Program-made: the position numbers and the translations under genes
Shown here: positions 24,722 to 34,370 of the stretch, piece by piece
Numbering within the stretch: the first letter of the stretch is position 1
Layout of the letters: the number at the start of each line of letters is the position of its first letter
The notes under the pieces: model-generated
The model's database searches: none
What the model was told of the DNA's origin: nothing
What the model saw: only the letters and a program-made list of their open reading frames with translations
Origin: Paraburkholderia bonniea
Lineage (GTDB): Bacteria; Pseudomonadota; Gammaproteobacteria; Burkholderiales; Burkholderiaceae
Reading direction: 5' to 3'
Length of the DNA stretch: 64,000 bases
Assembly (NCBI RefSeq): GCF_009455625.1
Contig: NZ_QPEQ01000001.1
Location: 1,054,001 to 1,118,000 of the forward strand

Positions 24722-26176
24722 TTAGCGGTTAATGCTTGACGTTGATTTGGGGGTGACGCTGAGACTGGAGCCGAGCACGGGGCCCAGTACGGCTTCGACG
24801 GCGCGGCCGATGGCCAGCAGTGCGTCGTCGTGAAACGGTGCGCTGGCCAGCATCAGCCCGACGGGCGCTTCGCCATGCGGATGGCAGGGCACGGACAGCG
24901 CGCAGCTATTGAGGAAATTGAACACGCTTGGATTGCGCAGCACGAGCGCATTGGCGCGATTGAAGGCGCTAAAGCTGGCGTCGTCATGCGCGAAATCGGC
25001 GACGCGCGGCGCGATCACCGGCACGGTGGGCGCGACCAGCACGTCGAAGCGCTGCCATAGCGGCGCGGCGGCGGCCTGCATCGCGCGGCGTTCAGCGAGC
25101 AGGTCGAGATAATCGGCGGCACTCGCGGGCTCGCCTTTCAGAATACGGCTCAGCACGCGCGGGTCGTATTGCTGGCGATGCGCGTCGAGCAGCGGCCGAT
25201 GCCATGCATAGGCTTCAATCGGAGAAAAACCGAAGCGGTTGATTTCCGGCATGCGTTCCAGTTCAGCGAAACGGACTTCGCTGACTATCGCGCCAGCCGC
25301 TTCCAGATGACGCAGCGCGGCCTCTATCGCGCTGGCTACGGCGGGTTCGAGGTCGTCGGTGACGTAGTGATTCAGCACGCCCAGACGCACGCCTTCGAGT
25401 GGCCGGGCTACCGGAATTTCAGGGGGCAGGCCCGCGAGCAGACGATCCATCAGCGCGCAGCAAGCCACCGAGACGCCAATCGCACCATACGAATCGAGCG
25501 AAGGCGCAAGCGGCACGCCCCCTTGCAGCGGGATGCGCGCCGCCGTTGCCTTGAAGCCGGTCAGGCCGCACAGGGCGGCTGGAATCCGGATGGAGCCACC
25601 AGTGTCGCTGGCCAGCGCGACAGCGGCCATGCCATCCGCGACGGAGGCCGCCGCGCCTGACGACGAGCCGCCAGCGATCCGTTCCTGCCCCGGTACGCCG
25701 CGTTGCCAGGGCGATAGCGGATGGCCGAAATGCGCGTTCAGGCCAAGCCCGGAGAAGGCGAATTCGCTCATGTTGGTGCGCCCGACAAACACCGCCCCCG
25801 CGCGCCGCAGCCGCGCGACGACCTGAGCGTCGGCTGTGGCAGGCGGATTCTGGGCGAGCACGGTTGAACCGGCGCGGGTGACCTCGCCTGCGACATCAAA
25901 CAAATCTTTGACTGATACCGGGATGCCCGCGAGCGGGGACAGCACGGTGCCCGCCGCGCGTAGTTGATCCTGGGCATCGGCGGCGGCGCGTGCCTGAGCG
26001 GCGTCGGACTGGATAAAGACGGTAGCGCCCTGGCCAGATGGCGCGCTGATGCGCTCCAGCGCGGCTTCGACCAGCGCCCGGCTGGTGGTGCGGCCAGCGG
26101 CGAGATCGGCGGCTAGCTGGGCGAGGGGAGCGAAAGGGGTCGGGGTCGGGGTCGAGGACGTGGAAGTGATGGTCAT
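24722..26176 (-). CDS. Amidase-signature family hydrolase
   Basis: A 484-residue amidase with the complete Ser-cis-Ser-Lys triad: the lysine in IPVSVKDLFDVAG, the cis-serine in GGSSSGAAASVADGM and the nucleophile in ASDTGGSIRIPAALCGLTGFK's TGGS element. It belongs with stand-alone amidases rather than GatA, since no gatB/gatC neighbour exists and the C-terminal region differs. The substrate is unknown (aliphatic, aryl or carbamoyl amides are possible). The N-terminus has a short Ser/Thr/Pro run (TITSTSSTPTPTP) of doubtful importance. Flanked by dsbB and the divergent antiporter gene. Confidence 0.9.
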   Translation of the reverse strand: MTITSTSSTPTPTPFAPLAQLAADLAAGRTTSRALVEAALERISAPSGQGATVFIQSDAAQARAAADAQDQLRAAGTVLSPLAGIPVSVKDLFDVAGEVTRAGSTVLAQNPPATADAQVVARLRRAGAVFVGRTNMSEFAFSGLGLNAHFGHPLSPWQRGVPGQERIAGGSSSGAAASVADGMAAVALASDTGGSIRIPAALCGLTGFKATAARIPLQGGVPLAPSLDSYGAIGVSVACCALMDRLLAGLPPEIPVARPLEGVRLGVLNHYVTDDLEPAVASAIEAALRHLEAAGAIVSEVRFAELERMPEINRFGFSPIEAYAWHRPLLDAHRQQYDPRVLSRILKGEPASAADYLDLLAERRAMQAAAAPLWQRFDVLVAPTVPVIAPRVADFAHDDASFSAFNRANALVLRNPSVFNFLNSCALSVPCHPHGEAPVGLMLASAPFHDDALLAIGRAVEAVLGPVLGSSLSVTPKSTSSINR

Positions 26177-26489
26177 AAGGGGCTCGATGGAGGCTTGAAT
26201 GGGGGGGTGAACGGGGGCTTAAAAAGCGCTGAAAGAAGGCTCAAAGAAGATTCAGGGCAGAGCGTGAGCCGGGGCTGGAGAACGGGAGAAAACACCTCCA
26301 GGCACTGCGAATTTCTGCTAGCCGGATGGGCACGCTGGCGTATCCGGGGGCGCTTGGCGCTCAGTCGCTAACCAAGGGCGGCTGGAGCCGAATTGTAGAG
26401 CGCTTTCCCGCTGCTTTGCTGCGGCCGCCGGACCCCTGTGAGTTACCATCCCCCCCTTGGTTTGACTACGTGTAATCAGGAGCGTCTTT
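26177..26489. other. Divergent spacer between amidase and antiporter genes
   Basis: About 310 bases with G-runs near the amidase start and a polypyrimidine stretch before 26460. Nothing beyond presumed promoters is seen. Confidence 0.4.
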
Positions 26490-28247
26490 ATGCATCATGG
26501 CATCGGCTTTATTCAGGATCTGGCGGTGGTGATGGCCTTCGCGGGCATCGTCACCGTGCTGTTTCATCGCCTGAAGCAGCCGGTGGTGCTGGGCTATATC
26601 GCAGCGGGTGTGATTATCGGGCCGTACACGCCGCCGTTTCAGCTCATCAACGACAAGCAGACCATCCAGACCCTCGGTGAACTAGGGATGGTGTTCCTGA
26701 TGTTTTCGCTGGGGCTTGAGTTCAGCTTGCGCAAGCTGTTCCGGGTGGGGGCCACAGCGATTGTCGCGGCGCTGTCCGAGATCGTCTTGATGCTCTGGAT
26801 TGGTTATGAAATCGGCAGCGCGTTTGGCTGGAGCTCGATGGATTCGCTGTTTCTGGGCGCGATCCTCGCCATCTCATCCACCACCATCATCGTCAAGGCT
26901 TTATCCGAACTCGGCTTGAAGCGTGAGCGGTTTGCCCAGCTGGTGTTCGGCATTCTGATTGTCGAAGACATTCTGGCGATTGCGATGCTGGTGCTGCTTA
27001 CCGGCATCGCGCAAACCGGCGAACTGAGCGCAGGTGTGGCTGCCGTTACGCTGGGCAAGCTGCTGCTGTTCATGACGGTGTCGCTGGTAGTCGGCATTTT
27101 GCTGGTGCCACGGGCGCTCAACTACGTGGCGCGTTCGCGCAGCGACGAGATGCTGCTGGTGTCGGTGCTGGGTTTTTGCTTTGGCTTTTGCCTGCTGGTG
27201 ATGAAGCTCGATTACAGCATTGCGCTGGGCGCATTTCTGATCGGCGCGATCATCGCTGAATCGCGTCACCTGCATCGCATCGAGCATCTGATCGGGCCGC
27301 TGCGCGATGTGTTCTCCGCGATCTTTTTCGTCACGATTGGCCTGATGCTCAATCCGCGCGTGCTGATCGACTATGCCTGGCCTATCGCGGTCATTACGGT
27401 GGCGGTGGTGCTCGGCAAGATTGTGTCGTGCGGGCTGGGCACTTTTCTCGCGGGCAAGGATGGGCGCACGGCGATGCGGGTCGGCATGACGGTGTCGCAG
27501 ATCGGCGAGTTCTCGTTCATCATCGCGTCGCTTGGCCTGACTCTGAAAGTAACCAGCGCGTTTCTGTACCCGATTGCCGTGGCCGTGTCGGCGCTGACGA
27601 CCCTCTTCACGCCCTACCTGATTCGCGCCGCTGATCCGCTGACGAAGCGTCTGAGCCAGGCGATGCCCCGCACCGTTTCGAACGTGTTCGGGCTCTACGC
27701 GCAATGGCTCGCCAGCCTTGGGCCCAGTTCCAGCGGCCCGACGCTGTTTAGCCTGAGCCGCCGCATCCTGATGCAGGTGGCGATCAATCTGGCGCTGGTT
27801 GTGGCGATCTTTCTCGTGGTGTCGTATAGCGCGCCTTATGCCAGCTTGTGGCTGGCACGCTGGCTGCCATCGGAGCCGCTGCAGCGCGCTGTGCTGTGGA
27901 GCCTGGCGCTGTTGCTGTCGATGCCGTTTCTGGTCGCCGTGTTTCGCAAAACCAAGTCGCTGGCGCTGCTGCTTGCCGAAGTCAGCGTGCAGCCAGCCAA
28001 AGCGGGACGCTTTACCCGCGCATTGCGCTATGCGATCTCGGATCTGGTGCCGGTGGTGTCGATGGTCGGAGTGTTTTTGCTGGTGGCCGCGCTCTCGGGC
28101 GCAATCTTGCCGCCAACAGGCTTGCTGATCGCAGTGCTGGTTTGCGCGGCGCTGTTGCTGATGCTGATGTGGCGCTGGTGCGTGAAAATCCACGCGGCGA
28201 TGCAAATTGCGTTGCGTGAGACGCTCGAAGAGCAGCCCGATCCCTGA
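26490..28247 (+). CDS. CPA2-family cation:proton antiporter (KefB/YbaL-like)
   Basis: A 585-residue inner-membrane protein with about 12-13 helices of the Na+/H+ exchanger fold. The first helices read LAVVMAFAGIVTVLFHRL and VVLGYIAAGVIIGPYTPP; the signature GELGMVFLMFSLGLEFSL and the later ISSTTIIVKALSELGL, IVEDILAIAML and FVTIGLMLNP are typical of CPA2 transporters. The C-terminal part after residue 400 has more hydrophobic segments but no TrkA-N nucleotide-binding domain, unlike KefB/KefC. Ion specificity (K+ or Na+) is unknown. AGGAG lies 8 bases before the ATG. Confidence 0.9.
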   Translation: MHHGIGFIQDLAVVMAFAGIVTVLFHRLKQPVVLGYIAAGVIIGPYTPPFQLINDKQTIQTLGELGMVFLMFSLGLEFSLRKLFRVGATAIVAALSEIVLMLWIGYEIGSAFGWSSMDSLFLGAILAISSTTIIVKALSELGLKRERFAQLVFGILIVEDILAIAMLVLLTGIAQTGELSAGVAAVTLGKLLLFMTVSLVVGILLVPRALNYVARSRSDEMLLVSVLGFCFGFCLLVMKLDYSIALGAFLIGAIIAESRHLHRIEHLIGPLRDVFSAIFFVTIGLMLNPRVLIDYAWPIAVITVAVVLGKIVSCGLGTFLAGKDGRTAMRVGMTVSQIGEFSFIIASLGLTLKVTSAFLYPIAVAVSALTTLFTPYLIRAADPLTKRLSQAMPRTVSNVFGLYAQWLASLGPSSSGPTLFSLSRRILMQVAINLALVVAIFLVVSYSAPYASLWLARWLPSEPLQRAVLWSLALLLSMPFLVAVFRKTKSLALLLAEVSVQPAKAGRFTRALRYAISDLVPVVSMVGVFLLVAALSGAILPPTGLLIAVLVCAALLLMLMWRWCVKIHAAMQIALRETLEEQPDP

Positions 28248-28348
28248 AGGGCCGGCTTGGGCGGCCAGGTTTGCCGTGCCGGAGTGGCTGGCGGATAATT
28301 CGGGCTGGCCCATTCTTCGTTCGCGCGCCTGCGCGGCTGCCCAACGTT

Positions 28349-29800
28349 ATGAACGAAAAAAAGTCTGATCCTGCTGATATCTCCCGCGCTTCTCCGGCTG
28401 CGTCACCTTCCTCTCCTGTTGTTGCTTCTCCTGTTTCTGCTCCACCTCCTCCTTCGTCGTCTTCTGCTGCTGCGGCACCCGGTGCCCGTGGTGCGCCGGC
28501 TTCGGCCGCCAGCCCAGTAGCCACTAGCACAGCGGCGGCACGCGCCGCGACGGATGCGCCTGGCAGCGCGTCGAATCTCACACCAGACCATTCCGCCCAG
28601 TCCGGGGCGCTATCCGAGGCTCAGTCCCAATTGCGCGATGCGGCGCAAGCACGGGTCTCGGCTGCGACTGCAACGGCTCAGCAGGAAGCGGCCGTGCGCG
28701 CGCAAGGGGCCGAGCGGGATGGTGCGGCAGCGGCAGCGGGTACCACCGCAACTGCGGCGGCATCTGACTCACCCTCAGGCTCGAATGCGTCAGTGTCAGC
28801 GTCGCCAGCGCCAGCGGCGGAAGCGGTTCGGCCGGCATCGACGCTGCCGCCGGGATTTGGCGCACAGCCTGATTTCAGCGCGTCGAACCCGCCGCCGCTG
28901 AGTTCGCTGCCACCCGCTCCGCCGCGTTATCTGAAACACAATGATTCGGCGTGGTCGGTGTTCGGCCGCATTATTGCGGCCCGGGCGCGCCAGCTGTTTG
29001 ACCGTGCGGGCCAGCGGATTACCCAGCGCACGCTGCGGATCGGCGTATCGGCCCGGATCTTTCATCCCGAGCCTGGCGCGAAGGGGCTGCGCGGCAAAAC
29101 CTTGCAGTACCTTGAGGAATCCATCGCGCACTGGGCGATGTCGCGCGACGTGCTGGTGTTCATGATCCCGACGGTGGGGCATGAGGGCATGCTGCATCCG
29201 AGCAACATTCGCCTGCGCGATTACGCGAGGAATCTGGATGGCCTGCTGCTGCAAGGTGGCGCGGATGTGTCACCGCAGTCTTATGCCGAAACCGCCAGCC
29301 GCCCCGAATGGCCAGGCGACCGGGTGCGCGACATGTACGAGCTGGAACTGCTGCATGAGTTCATCGAGTCGGGCAAGCCGGTGCTAGGCATTTGCCGGGG
29401 GTGTCAACTGATTAATGTGGCATTCGGCGGCACGCTTTATCAGGACATCGCCACCGACGTACCAGCGGCCGATGCCCACGTCAGCGAGCATTACGACCAG
29501 CATCGCCATGCGATTCATTTCCCGGATGGCTCGTCGCTGACCCATATGTTTCCCGGGCAGCGCGATGCGGTGGTGAATTCGATCCACCATCAGGCGGTCA
29601 AGACGTTGGGGCGCGACCTCAATATCGAAGCCGTTTCAGCCTCTGATGGCCTGATCGAAGCGGTGCGTTACCGGCGTGCACCGTTCGTGATGGGGGTGCA
29701 ATGGCATCCGGAGTTTCATCGCGCGGGTGGCCCGGAGTTGCTGGATTGCACGCCTTTGCTCGATACCTTTTTGCGCACCGCGCGCGAAACCCGTTTTTAG
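28349..29800 (+). CDS. Gamma-glutamyl-gamma-aminobutyrate hydrolase family protein (C26) with long disordered N-terminus
   Basis: The C-terminal 250 residues are a class I glutamine-amidotransferase-like hydrolase of the PuuD type: LDGLLLQGGADVSPQSY, nucleophile elbow LGICRGCQLINVAFGG, and the His/Glu of VMGVQWHPEFH complete a Cys-His-Glu triad. PuuD-like enzymes cleave gamma-glutamyl amides in polyamine or related catabolism. The first roughly 200 residues are instead an Ala/Ser/Pro low-complexity region (runs such as SAPPPPSSSSAAAAPGARG) without a signal peptide. Related Burkholderia proteins often carry such tails. The start at 28349 (MNEKKSDPADISRASP) is the first ATG; the frame itself begins at 28271. 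Substrate unknown. Confidence 0.85.
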   Translation: MNEKKSDPADISRASPAASPSSPVVASPVSAPPPPSSSSAAAAPGARGAPASAASPVATSTAAARAATDAPGSASNLTPDHSAQSGALSEAQSQLRDAAQARVSAATATAQQEAAVRAQGAERDGAAAAAGTTATAAASDSPSGSNASVSASPAPAAEAVRPASTLPPGFGAQPDFSASNPPPLSSLPPAPPRYLKHNDSAWSVFGRIIAARARQLFDRAGQRITQRTLRIGVSARIFHPEPGAKGLRGKTLQYLEESIAHWAMSRDVLVFMIPTVGHEGMLHPSNIRLRDYARNLDGLLLQGGADVSPQSYAETASRPEWPGDRVRDMYELELLHEFIESGKPVLGICRGCQLINVAFGGTLYQDIATDVPAADAHVSEHYDQHRHAIHFPDGSSLTHMFPGQRDAVVNSIHHQAVKTLGRDLNIEAVSASDGLIEAVRYRRAPFVMGVQWHPEFHRAGGPELLDCTPLLDTFLRTARETRF

Positions 29801-29810
29801 CGAGTTTCAG

Positions 29811-29857
29811 GTGGCCGTGGCTGGAGTGCGCGCGGCCACGGGTTCTTTCTGTTTTTG
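29811..29857 (+). terminator. Probable terminator of the C26 hydrolase gene
   Basis: GTGGCCG (29811-29817) pairs with CGGCCAC (29833-29839), followed by a T-rich tail (TTCTTTCTGTTTTT). Confidence 0.5.
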
Positions 29858-30027
29858 CATTTCAAAAATGAGTGAATGGCTGATTCGTGCGCGAATTAGA
29901 TTAAATAAGCATTTTCGTGATTTATCTCGATTTAAAGTGTTGTAGCAAAACACGCTAATGCTTCGCGCCATTGCAAATCCGGGCGATAATCGGCGGCTAT
30001 TTTGGATACGCAGGGAGCATTGCACGT

Positions 30028-30735
30028 ATGAAGTACCCTTTACCTCTTCTACGGCGCGTGATGCTGTGCGCAGCGACGTTGGTGATGTTGCAGCACGGCG
30101 GCGCTGCTGTCGCGGGCGCGCCTGATGCAGAATCAGTGCCGCTGGTGGGCACCCGCCCAGCCATGGGCTCGCTGACACCACAGCCGGTTAATTCGGCGGT
30201 GCCGGTTGCCGAAGGCGCGAATGGCGCACAAGGCGATGTCGCTGAACTGATGCAAATGATTCACGATTCAAAGCTGGTTGAATTGCGCACGACATATAAC
30301 GGTAGTTACGGTGCCAGCCTGTTTTTCTATCCGCAGGAAATGACGTATTACACAGCGTTATTTCAGGACAAACATTTTTGGCGGGTCATCAAGTCGCAGG
30401 ATGAAGGGCGTGCCGAGGCGATTTATGACGGCTTCGTGCGGCAAACGGGGCAACTGGCGGAGGTTGAAATTCGCCGTACTCAGTTGATGGCACAAAAGGC
30501 GTTTGTCGAACGGGTGATTACGCTGTCGGAAGAACGGGCGCGCCGGTTGCAGGCGGATATTTCGGTGGCTCGCACGCAGCAGGCGAAGGTCAACGATTAC
30601 CAGCGTCAGGTGCAAGGTGAGGCCGTGGCGCTGCATGCGGAGAAAGAGAAGGCGCAAGTCCAGTTGCGTCAGTTGCAGCGTGAAGTGCAGTTGCTGCAAC
30701 GGCAGACGGAGGCCGGTTTGCCGATGCCGCGATGA
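30028..30735 (+). CDS. DUF2968 exported protein with coiled coil
   Basis: A 235-residue exported protein. A signal peptide (LLRRVMLCAATLVMLQHGGAAVAG) precedes a globular part with VAELMQMIHDSKLVELRTTYN and GASLFFYPQEMTYYTALFQD, which I associate with the Burkholderia-type DUF2968 family. From about residue 145 it becomes a long heptad-patterned coiled coil (EERARRLQADISVARTQQAK, AEKEKAQVQLRQLQREVQLL). Function is unknown; a periplasmic structural role is plausible. The ATG at 30028 follows GGGAG by about 11 bases. Confidence 0.78.
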   Translation: MKYPLPLLRRVMLCAATLVMLQHGGAAVAGAPDAESVPLVGTRPAMGSLTPQPVNSAVPVAEGANGAQGDVAELMQMIHDSKLVELRTTYNGSYGASLFFYPQEMTYYTALFQDKHFWRVIKSQDEGRAEAIYDGFVRQTGQLAEVEIRRTQLMAQKAFVERVITLSEERARRLQADISVARTQQAKVNDYQRQVQGEAVALHAEKEKAQVQLRQLQREVQLLQRQTEAGLPMPR

Positions 30736-30848
30736 TCGTGGGCTAAGTGTTCCGTGGGCGCTGCCAGGCCGCAAAAGCGTTTAAAGCCTGGTGGCGTGTG
30801 GGATGTACGGAGTACAAAGCAGGTGTGATTGAGGTTGTGCTGCTTCGC

Positions 30849-30991
30849 AAAACTTCGGCGCAAAACTTCGGCGCAAAACTTCGGCGCAAAACTTCGGCGC
30901 AAAACTTCGGCGCAAAACTTCGGCGCAAAACTTCGGCGCAAAACTTCGGCGCAAAACTTCGGCGCAAAACTTCGGCGCAAAACTTCGGCGC
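30849..30991. repeat. Minisatellite: 11 perfect copies of a 13-bp unit
   Basis: The unit AAAACTTCGGCGC is repeated eleven times without a single mismatch (143 bp), preceded by a truncated copy (CTTCGC). It lies in the spacer between the convergent DUF2968 gene and the anchored protein gene and ends directly at a 19-bp terminator stem. Because 13 is not a multiple of three and the unit has no stop in any frame, it produces long false reading frames with a 13-residue period on both strands. Confidence 0.95.
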
Positions 30992-31033
30992 AAAAAAGAA
31001 GCCCGGCAATCAAAATTGCCGGGCTTCTTTTTT
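30992..31033. terminator. Bidirectional terminator next to the minisatellite
   Basis: A perfect 19-bp stem (30992-31010 with 31015-31033; core GAAGCCCGGCAAT) with loop CAAA and six A or T residues at each base. It ends transcription from both converging genes. Confidence 0.88.
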
Positions 31034-31068
31034 GCTGCGCCATTTGTTGAGCATGGCGCAGTACGTTG

Positions 31069-32397
31069 TTATTTCGAAAACTGGTCTGGCACTTCCGTGA
31101 CACGGCGCTGGGAGATCCGCTGCATCCAGTCGCTGCCATTAGCGGCTCCGGCTCCGGCGGCGTTGGCACTGGCTGCTGCTGCACCTGTGTTGGTACGCGG
31201 TAACGGAGGTGGCAGCGGCAGTGCCGATGCGTTATCGCGGGCCAGGGTTCCGGCTGAAAGCGTGACCGACGGATACGGTTGCGTCATCAGCGGAGCTGGT
31301 GGTGGTGGCGAATAAGCGCCTGCAGTGGAATAAGTGGCGTGCGGATGACGGGTGGTTCTTGGCGGGATGTAGCTGTCTGCCACATCGGGCATCGCCGCCC
31401 AGCGCTCGTTATCAGTGTTCCAGGCTTCAGGGTGGCGTGAGCGCCGCGCGGCGAGCCTAGTTTCGCGTGTTTCGCGCTGTTGGGCCGTCTGACGGGCCGT
31501 CCTGTCCTGGTGGCTCGCGCGAGCGGTTTGCGTGGTTGATCTGGTGGCGCGTGGCGTGCTGGCCTGCGCTTTGGGCCTGGCGGGCTGCTCAGCCAGGATG
31601 GCGGTGCTGGTGCCAGTGCTGGCTGGTGGCGCGGCTGTCTTGGCTGAAGCCGGCACCGCTGCGTCAGACGCTGGCGGCACGGCAGCCAGCTTCGGCGCAG
31701 CCGCGGCTGCCGCGGCTGTTGCTGCTGGCACGCTGGACGCTGGCGAGCTCATGGTTAACAACGCCGTTACCGGCGGCACAGCAGGCAGATTCGCAGAAGC
31801 TAATGGTGCCGAAGCCAGCGGCGCGATAGGCACCACCGGGGCTTGGGCTGTGACAACGGTTGTCCCGCTCGCCGCGCGATGAACCTCCGGCCCGCCATGG
31901 CTGGATGACGCCGGGGTATCCGGCGACTGCGCGAGCAGTGTGGTTTTGGGCGCGGGCGAATGGCTCAGCGCGAGCCATCCCAGCAACGCGACGCCACTCA
32001 GTGCGCAGACGCTGCCTGCAATCACATGACGGCGGGTGGATGGCGGTGGCGGGAGAGGGACGGCACGCTCGGCGGGCGTGCGAGGAATATCGAGACTGGT
32101 TTCAGCTACAGACGGGAGGCTGATGACTGCGGCTGCAGGCGAGACGGCCACATCTGGCACGGCGGCTTGTGGTTGTGCCGCGGGACCCCAGCAGCACATC
32201 GAATGAATTGTGTGCGAGTCGAGGCAGAACGTGCGCAGCATCGCCGCATAGAGCGGCTTGAGTTCAACGCGAAAACTGACGTTGGGCGGCAGAAGCAGCC
32301 ACTCGTAACCAAATGGGGCTGGCAAATGATCGAACGGGCGCAGCCGGGGCAGCGCCATTTCGCCTTCGATCAGTGTAAGAGGAACAGTTGTCGACAT
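31069..32397 (-). CDS. Unknown single-pass membrane protein with Ala/Pro-rich linker
   Basis: A 442-residue protein I do not recognise. The N-terminal 75 residues look folded (LPRLRPFDHLPAPFGYEWLL, LKPLYAAMLRTFCLDSHTIH), followed by a Pro/Ala segment, one membrane helix at about 127-147 (VIAGSVCALSGVALLGWLAL) and a long Ala/Ser/Pro/Thr-rich region with an Arg/Gln-rich stretch around 290-320. A short conserved-looking C-terminus (SDWMQRISQRRVTEVPDQFS) closes it. With no signal peptide and positive charge just before the helix, a cytoplasmic N-terminus and periplasmic tail are likely. The layout resembles TonB- or FimV-like envelope-spanning proteins, but no motif confirms this. Convergent with DUF2968 across the minisatellite. 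Confidence 0.65.
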   Translation of the reverse strand: MSTTVPLTLIEGEMALPRLRPFDHLPAPFGYEWLLLPPNVSFRVELKPLYAAMLRTFCLDSHTIHSMCCWGPAAQPQAAVPDVAVSPAAAVISLPSVAETSLDIPRTPAERAVPLPPPPSTRRHVIAGSVCALSGVALLGWLALSHSPAPKTTLLAQSPDTPASSSHGGPEVHRAASGTTVVTAQAPVVPIAPLASAPLASANLPAVPPVTALLTMSSPASSVPAATAAAAAAAPKLAAVPPASDAAVPASAKTAAPPASTGTSTAILAEQPARPKAQASTPRATRSTTQTARASHQDRTARQTAQQRETRETRLAARRSRHPEAWNTDNERWAAMPDVADSYIPPRTTRHPHATYSTAGAYSPPPPAPLMTQPYPSVTLSAGTLARDNASALPLPPPLPRTNTGAAAASANAAGAGAANGSDWMQRISQRRVTEVPDQFSK

Positions 32398-32940
32398 CGA
32401 TCTCTTCGCAGCGCCTTGTTGGGTCTTGTGGCCTCGGGGGCGATGTTGACAAAAAACACCGGCTTACAGGACGAGGGCACGCTCGCATCTGGAGGTTTCA
32501 CGGTGAAGCCATCTGGAGAGCCGGAATAATACCGTAGTGCCTAGGGGCGCTGACGATCAGATTGATCTGAAAAATCTGAAGCGCGGCATCAGTATCAGCA
32601 CGGCAGCGCGGATATTACCATCGGTCTCAGCCCGGATATATCGAGATAACCCTGTGCTAACCATTAAAACGATTAAATGAAAGGGTTTTGTATTTAATAA
32701 GCGACACAATGTCGCCTCCTTTACTCCTGCGAAGACAACGTTTAAATCCGTTTGCTGTTTTGCCAGATTGCTGCTGTGAGGCCATAAGCATGACAGCGGC
32801 ATCACAGCGCTTCGCGTTGCCAGCAGTGACGTTGCGGCTTTATCCGGGGGAGTCTGGTTCAGGTTTCAGATGCGCCGTTTGCAATTTATCCCGTCATTTG
32901 TTCCGCGCACTAATGTGTGCGTGATTACCTCGAGAGTGTC
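32398..32940. other. Divergent spacer, about 540 bases, no gene seen
   Basis: Lies between the divergent anchored-protein gene and the transporter gene. AT content rises at 32640-32710. A perfect 6-bp inverted repeat GCGACACAATGTCGC is at 32701-32715. Short frames on both strands lack start signals. Confidence 0.4.
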
Positions 32941-34236
32941 ATGTCGACTGCCACCCACGCATCTCCTAATGAATCGAAGTTCCGCACCGTATTCCGTGTG
33001 GTTAGCGGAAACTTTCTCGAAATGTATGACTTCATGGTTTATGGCTATTACGCTTCGGCGATTGCCAAAACCTATTTTCCAAGTGGTAATGAATTTGCCT
33101 CGCTGATGCTGTCGTTATCCGTGTTTGGCGCGGGTTTTCTGATGCGGCCACTTGGCGCGATTGTGCTGGGTGCCTATATCGACCACCACGGCCGGCGCAA
33201 GGGGCTGATTCTCACGCTTGGGCTGATGGCGCTCGGCACGCTGACCGTCGCGGCGATTCCCGGGTACGCCACCATCGGTGTGCTGGCACCCGTGCTGGTG
33301 CTCTGCGGGCGGCTGCTGCAAGGATTCTCGGCGGGGGTCGAGCTGGGCGGCGTGTCGGTGTATCTGTCGGAAATTGCGACCAAGGGCAACAAGGGCTTTT
33401 ATTGCGCGTGGCAATCGGGCAGCCAGCAGGTGGCGGTGGTGTTCGCCGCGTTGATCGGCGTGCTGCTGAACAAGGTCTTGCCCGCTGAAGAGATGACCGC
33501 ATGGGGCTGGCGTGTGCCGTTTCTGATCGGCTGTCTGATCGTGCCGTTCCTGTTCCTGATTCGCCGCTCGCTGAAAGAAACCGATGAATTCCTCGCCCGC
33601 AAGCATCGCCCGTCGATGGGCGAAATCATGCGCTCGATGCTGCAGAACTGGCGCGTGGTGCTGGGCGGCATGGGCATGGTGGTGATGACGACGGTGGCGT
33701 TTTACATGATCACCGCCTACACGCCGACCTTCGGCAAAGAAGTGCTGAAGCTGTCTGCGTTCGATACTTTGCTGGTCACCGTGTGCGTGGGCTTGTCGAA
33801 CCTGGTCTGGCTGCCATTGTCGGGGGCGTTGTCGGATCGCATCGGGCGGCGTCCGGTGCTGCTGACCTTCACCATCCTGACGCTGCTGACGGCCTATCCC
33901 GCCGTGCTGTGGCTGGTGGCGGAGCCGTCGTTCGGACGCCTGCTGGTGGTTGAGCTATGGCTGTCATTCCTCTACGGCAGCTATAACGGCGCGATGGTGG
34001 TGGCGCTCACCGAGGTGATGCCTGCGGCGGTGCGCACTGCCGGGTTTTCGCTGGCGTATAGCCTGGCCACCACGATTGGTGGTTTCACGCCGGCGATTTC
34101 TACCTTGCTGATTCACACCACTGGCAACAAGGCGGCCCCTGGGTTGTGGTTGAGCGTGGCGGCGGCGTGTGGCCTGATTGCGTCGCTCTGGCTGTATCGC
34201 ACGCCGGAGGCGCGCAACCAGTATCGACTGGCGTAG
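32941..34236 (+). CDS. MHS-family MFS transporter, citrate/tricarboxylate type
   Basis: A 431-residue 12-helix proton symporter of the inner membrane. The sequence [20 protein letters not shown], the loop 2-3 motif [12 protein letters not shown], and [15 protein letters not shown] with the downstream [20 protein letters not shown] closely match CitA/CitH citrate transporters and TcuC; the second-half signature [12 protein letters not shown] is also present. The most likely substrates are citrate or a related tricarboxylate. The ATG at 32941 is preceded by GAGAG; a GTG at 32917 would add 8 residues. A clear terminator follows at 34371. Confidence 0.88.
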   Translation: MSTATHASPNESKFRTVFRVVSGNFLEMYDFMVYGYYASAIAKTYFPSGNEFASLMLSLSVFGAGFLMRPLGAIVLGAYIDHHGRRKGLILTLGLMALGTLTVAAIPGYATIGVLAPVLVLCGRLLQGFSAGVELGGVSVYLSEIATKGNKGFYCAWQSGSQQVAVVFAALIGVLLNKVLPAEEMTAWGWRVPFLIGCLIVPFLFLIRRSLKETDEFLARKHRPSMGEIMRSMLQNWRVVLGGMGMVVMTTVAFYMITAYTPTFGKEVLKLSAFDTLLVTVCVGLSNLVWLPLSGALSDRIGRRPVLLTFTILTLLTAYPAVLWLVAEPSFGRLLVVELWLSFLYGSYNGAMVVALTEVMPAAVRTAGFSLAYSLATTIGGFTPAISTLLIHTTGNKAAPGLWLSVAAACGLIASLWLYRTPEARNQYRLA

Positions 34237-34370
34237 TGCCGCGACTGGGGCCGTGTGTGGCCTGAAGCGGCGCGCGGGTTTTGCTGGGCGGGTCTTGCAA
34301 GCTCAAGCGCGCACTTCGGGCTCGCGGCTCCTGGTCTGCTGTATTCCGTTTTCCGTTTGAAGATGAATCG

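Noticed and set aside
26901..28313. A 470-codon minus-strand frame opposite the antiporter
   Set aside because: It is the shadow of the antiporter gene: His/Gln/Arg-rich nonsense typical of antisense frames in high-GC genes.
30669..31184. Long open frames on both strands through the 13-bp repeats
   Set aside because: The unit has no stop codon in any frame and its length is not a multiple of three, so long frames arise automatically. They have no ribosome binding site and run across a perfect terminator.
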